Origin: Bdellovibrionaceae bacterium UBA6776
GTDB taxonomy: Bacteria; Bdellovibrionota; Bdellovibrionia; Bdellovibrionales; UBA1609
DNA: 35,967 bases
Reading direction: 5' to 3'
NCBI GenBank assembly: GCA_002453155.1
Contig: DKGG01000052.1
Coordinates: 1 to 35,967 of the forward strand
Positions 33,665-35,967 of this stretch are shown here, piece after piece (position 1 is the first letter of the stretch; each line of letters begins with the position of its first letter). A program made the translations under genes and the position numbers. The notes under the pieces were generated by a model. The model did no database searches. It was not told the DNA's origin and worked only from the letters and a program-made list of their open reading frames with translations.

Positions 33665-34309
33665 TCAAATTTCCGAAAGTAAGTTTCTTGCCTTGTATTT
33701 TGAGCGAAGGACGTCATACCAATCTTTGAGGCGCTGCTCAACCTGGGATCTGCGCAAATAGATTTTTATATTCTCTTGAAACTGTCCGAAGGGCAAATTT
33801 CCAAATTTCAGACGGTTTTCGTCGAAATACTTCCGTGCTTCCGAATCAGAAATAGGAATGACCGAAGACTGGGCCCGGAATTGAATAAATTTATTGGCCT
33901 GCACCTTTCGAAAAAACACCTCTTCCCATTCTTCTTTGGTCGGAGCCAACTTCTTCCAGGCCGCCGACTGAAACACGGCTGGAGAAAGGCGATTCCGAGC
34001 CTTTTCTTTTTCCTCAGGGAGCAAGCGCATGGAAGAAAAATGGGCCGCTTCGGTAGAGACCAAATGTTCCACCAATGTTTTCTCCACCTGTCCAAAAAAC
34101 TTTTTAGAGTCTTCAGAGAAAGTTTCGAACTGCTTCTCCCCTTGCAAGGAAATTTCAAGCAGGTGCTGCATATGCACCTCACGACTGGTGAAAATGTGAT
34201 CCTTCGATCGGGCCACCGTCATGGACACCAATTCCCCATGGACCGAGGAAAGGGGCGCAAGACTGAAAAAAATGAAAATCAGGGAAAAGGTGGAAGAACT
34301 TCGAAACAT
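33665..34309 (-). CDS. secreted SurA N-domain-like protein without a PPIase domain
   Basis: The 214-residue product has a signal peptide (about 1-25, cleavage near SVHG). The mature part follows the SurA/PrsA chaperone pattern: an initial VARSKDHIFTSREVHMQHLL strand-helix, long helices, and a C-terminal helix with PISDSEARKYFDENRLKFG and FQENIKIYLRRSQVEQRLKD. No parvulin (PPIase) domain is present, so a periplasmic holdase or outer-membrane-protein assembly role is plausible but not proven. The start has no clear Shine-Dalgarno. It is transcribed away from the following outer-membrane gene's terminator. Confidence 0.6.
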   Translation of the reverse strand: MFRSSSTFSLIFIFFSLAPLSSVHGELVSMTVARSKDHIFTSREVHMQHLLEISLQGEKQFETFSEDSKKFFGQVEKTLVEHLVSTEAAHFSSMRLLPEEKEKARNRLSPAVFQSAAWKKLAPTKEEWEEVFFRKVQANKFIQFRAQSSVIPISDSEARKYFDENRLKFGNLPFGQFQENIKIYLRRSQVEQRLKDWYDVLRSKYKARNLLSEI

Positions 34310-34345
34310 GGAATCATATTGCCACAGAACCAGCGCACTGGCCTT

Positions 34346-34392
34346 AAAAAAAGAAAGGGCCAGACCTCATTGGGGTGAAGGTCTGACCCTTT
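34346..34392 (-). terminator. intrinsic terminator of the outer-membrane gene
   Basis: On the minus strand AAAGGGTCAGACC pairs with GGTCTGGCCCTTT (13 bp, one G-U pair) around a 13-nt loop, followed by C and a run of seven U. It lies about 40 nt after the stop of the outer-membrane protein gene and before the SurA-like gene, so it separates the two units. Confidence 0.9.
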
Positions 34393-34431
34393 GACACACG
34401 ATCGATGAACAGAGACTCACACAACTCGAAC

Positions 34432-35649
34432 TTAGAACAAGAACTTCGCATTCACTGTAACTTGAGATCGATCAAGCTCCTCAAGAGGAGTACCGTACTG
34501 AGGCTGTGCCCACTTTTGAGCAAACACAGGCTCGCTGTTGTTTACAAAGACGTTCTTTGCATACTTGTACTCAGCTCCAAGAAGAAAACTTTTGCTCACT
34601 TGAACATCCAATCCCACCATGATGTTTCCATCCACAGCGTGAGTGTTGGCTTCGCCAGTGTACTGGTTGTAACCGTCGTTGTAGTACATGCGGCTTCCAG
34701 AGGCACTGATCACTCGGTCTTGGTAGTTTCTGTAGATGTAAGAAGCTCCCAATCCAAGGTAAGGTCTGAGCATACCTGTTAAGAAACGATATTTTGTATT
34801 TAAACCGAAATCGTACTGATTCACTTCGCTGTAGATGTCGGTTTTCCAAAAAGTGTCTACAAAGTGGCTGGAGTAAAGGAATGAACCTTCCACGGCAAAG
34901 TGAGAGTTCAATTCTGTTCCAAGAACCACTCCGGCGGCGTATTTGGATTCTACGTTGCCTGCGTCGTAAGACATTCCACCCAAAGCCACTCCCATATAGG
35001 CACGGCCTTCATCCTTTTGGTAAGAATCATGGATCGCAACCGTGTTCTGTTGAACAGGATAGTGAGCCGGAGCAACCACAACAGGAGTGGGCTCAACTTC
35101 CTTAACAACTTTTTTAACGATCACTTGTTTTTCGATGACACTGTCGTCTTGACCATAATCATCATCGTCCACTTCTTTGATCACTTTTTTCTTAATGACT
35201 TTTTTGCTGTCCAAAGCTTCAAATCGGTCTCCAAAAAGCACATCTGCGCGACGTCTTTCGTCTTCCAATCGAGAAGCCTCAAGCTTTTCAACAATGCGTT
35301 GCTCGGTTGAGATTTCTGCACTTTTACGGGCACTTCTCATAGAGTCCGCTTGCGACAAAGCTTCGTTGGTTGCGGCCACATCTGTTGCAGCAACACTTTC
35401 CACTTCAACCTCAGTGTCCACGTCCGCTTTGCTGTCGTTTTGGTTGTCGTTGGAATTTGTATTTAGAATGATGATTCCGCCCTGAGAGCTGTCATCTTTC
35501 TTTTTGTTGATGGTTTTGGTTTCCACTTGAGAATCCTGAATGATGGCGTCTTGAAAGTCGCCTTCCACTTCAGTTTCCGCGTAACCTTTGAATGATGTGA
35601 TTGCTAAAGTAAGGCCGGCAATCACTGCAGCCATTTGAGTAAACTTCAT
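34432..35649 (-). CDS. outer-membrane beta-barrel protein with long periplasmic region
   Basis: The 405-residue product has a signal peptide (1-24, cleavage after KGYA). A long non-barrel region (25-215) is acidic and Asn/Gln/Ser-rich at first (residues 60-110), then helical and charged (115-145), then holds a Val/Lys repeat (150-186). It ends in a Pro/Val-rich linker before the barrel. The C-terminal barrel (about 217-405) has alternating strands (AYMGVALGGMSYDA, RPYLGLGASYIYRNY, FLLGAEYKYAKNVF) and ends AKFLF. The ATG at 35649 has AGGAG 6 nt upstream and starts the signal peptide. An upstream in-frame start at 35763 is rejected. A sigma-54-like site lies upstream. Confidence 0.8.
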   Translation of the reverse strand: MKFTQMAAVIAGLTLAITSFKGYAETEVEGDFQDAIIQDSQVETKTINKKKDDSSQGGIIILNTNSNDNQNDSKADVDTEVEVESVAATDVAATNEALSQADSMRSARKSAEISTEQRIVEKLEASRLEDERRRADVLFGDRFEALDSKKVIKKKVIKEVDDDDYGQDDSVIEKQVIVKKVVKEVEPTPVVVAPAHYPVQQNTVAIHDSYQKDEGRAYMGVALGGMSYDAGNVESKYAAGVVLGTELNSHFAVEGSFLYSSHFVDTFWKTDIYSEVNQYDFGLNTKYRFLTGMLRPYLGLGASYIYRNYQDRVISASGSRMYYNDGYNQYTGEANTHAVDGNIMVGLDVQVSKSFLLGAEYKYAKNVFVNNSEPVFAQKWAQPQYGTPLEELDRSQVTVNAKFLF

Positions 35650-35707
35650 GTTCGTCTCCTTTAGTGAGTTGACTCTTGTGTGTCGTGTTTGTTCATGGTT
35701 CTTAATA

Positions 35708-35722
35708 GCAACCGCTGTGCCG
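35708..35722 (-). promoter_or_regulatory. sigma-54-like -24/-12 promoter
   Basis: On the minus strand CGGCAC, 5 nt, TTGC (CGGCACAGCGGTTGC) keeps the essential GG and GC dinucleotides 10 nt apart and matches the RpoN consensus TGGCAC-N5-TTGC except at the first base. Transcription would start near 35696, giving a leader of about 47 nt before the ATG at 35649. No good sigma-70 pair was found in this gap. No activator-binding site was identified. Confidence 0.6.
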
Positions 35723-35876
35723 ATCTTTGGCAGAGGCGTTGAAGACTTTTCAAAGGACTCCAAGATGCTGTTTTTATTAGCATTTTTCCTTGGCCGCTTT
35801 GAGGGGCTATCTTTTAGGAGGGAGACCGGGAGACTGCTGAAGTGTTCATCAACCTCACAATCCTGAAAAGATTTTC

Positions 35877-35905
35877 TTGTTTTTTTCGGGAATTAAAGTT
35901 TTACT
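35877..35905 (+). promoter_or_regulatory. possible promoter of the tRNA gene
   Basis: TTGTTT (35877-35882) and TTTACT (35900-35905) with a 17-nt spacer lie 22 nt before the tRNA 5' end. The following CGGTG could be a GC-rich discriminator of the kind seen at stringently controlled promoters. Matches to consensus are moderate. Confidence 0.35.
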
Positions 35906-35927
35906 CGGTGACTCTTTTGAACGGTGT

Positions 35928-35967
35928 GCCCTTGTGGCGGAATTGGTAGACGCGCTGGATTCAAAAT
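35928..35967 (+). tRNA. tRNA-Leu(CAA), 5' part only
   Basis: The last 40 bases match the 5' half of a leucine tRNA: a 7-nt acceptor strand starting GCCC, a D arm with AATTGGTAGACGC, then an anticodon arm whose 7-nt loop reads TTCAAAA, giving anticodon CAA for UUG codons. The gene runs off the window, so the variable arm and 3' end are not seen. The D-arm pattern is that of type II (long variable arm) leucine tRNAs. Confidence 0.9.

Noticed and set aside
35764..35876. Small hairpin ATGCT/AGCAT followed by T's near 35765-35788
   Set aside because: Only a 5-bp AT-rich stem with no gene ending just upstream on the plus strand.

Overview
The window reads as one stretch of chromosome from a moderate-GC (judged by eye, not computed) Gram-negative bacterium. 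The best fit is a member of the Bdellovibrionota (Bdellovibrio-like) or a related former deltaproteobacterial lineage. This is an inference from gene content and order: a type II secretion operon ending in gspN, the chain rimP-nusA-infB-rbfA-truB-rpsO-pnp-M16 peptidase-dut, the gmk-rpoZ-spoT cluster, several small outer-membrane barrels, and frequent TTG/GTG starts.

Layout. 272-10457 (+): type II secretion operon gspE-F-G-H-I-J-K-L-M-N, mostly with 1-4 nt overlaps. gspC and gspD are not in the window. 10553-12011 (+): ssb behind its own promoter, then an outer-membrane barrel protein. 12012-12363: a 352-bp gap between convergent genes that holds two large imperfect inverted repeats, the most conspicuous unexplained structure here. 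12364-21306 (-): a tightly packed run which, read in transcription order, is a CxxC membrane protein, a dolichyl-phosphate-mannose-synthase-like GT2, an SH3/barrel envelope protein, mutL, miaA, yicC, gmk, rpoZ and spoT. 21392-22745 (+): an outer-membrane barrel and a Yip1-like membrane protein. 22773-33087 (-): the rimP-to-dut translation and RNA-decay operon. 33191-34309 (-): a SurA-N-like secreted chaperone and a RimI-like acetyltransferase, ending at a strong intrinsic terminator. 34432-35649 (-): a large outer-membrane barrel protein with its own terminator and a sigma-54-like promoter. 35928 to the end (+): the 5' part of tRNA-Leu(CAA).

How the genes work together. The secretion operon encodes the motor (E), platform (F, L, M), pseudopilus (G-K) and accessory GspN. 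The central block joins genome maintenance (MutL), tRNA modification (MiaA), RNA turnover (YicC), GMP phosphorylation (Gmk), RNA polymerase omega and (p)ppGpp metabolism. The third block is ribosome maturation (RimP, RbfA, TruB), initiation (IF2), elongation control (NusA) and decay (PNPase).

Most of the window is core genome. The points that merit follow-up are the two structured repeats before spoT, the sigma-54-like site, the dUTPase with an N-terminal helical extension, the split CxxC membrane protein, the terminator just ahead of rimP, and the lysine/alanine-rich tails on IF2 and RimP. I did not find convincing evidence of a wholly new multi-gene system.
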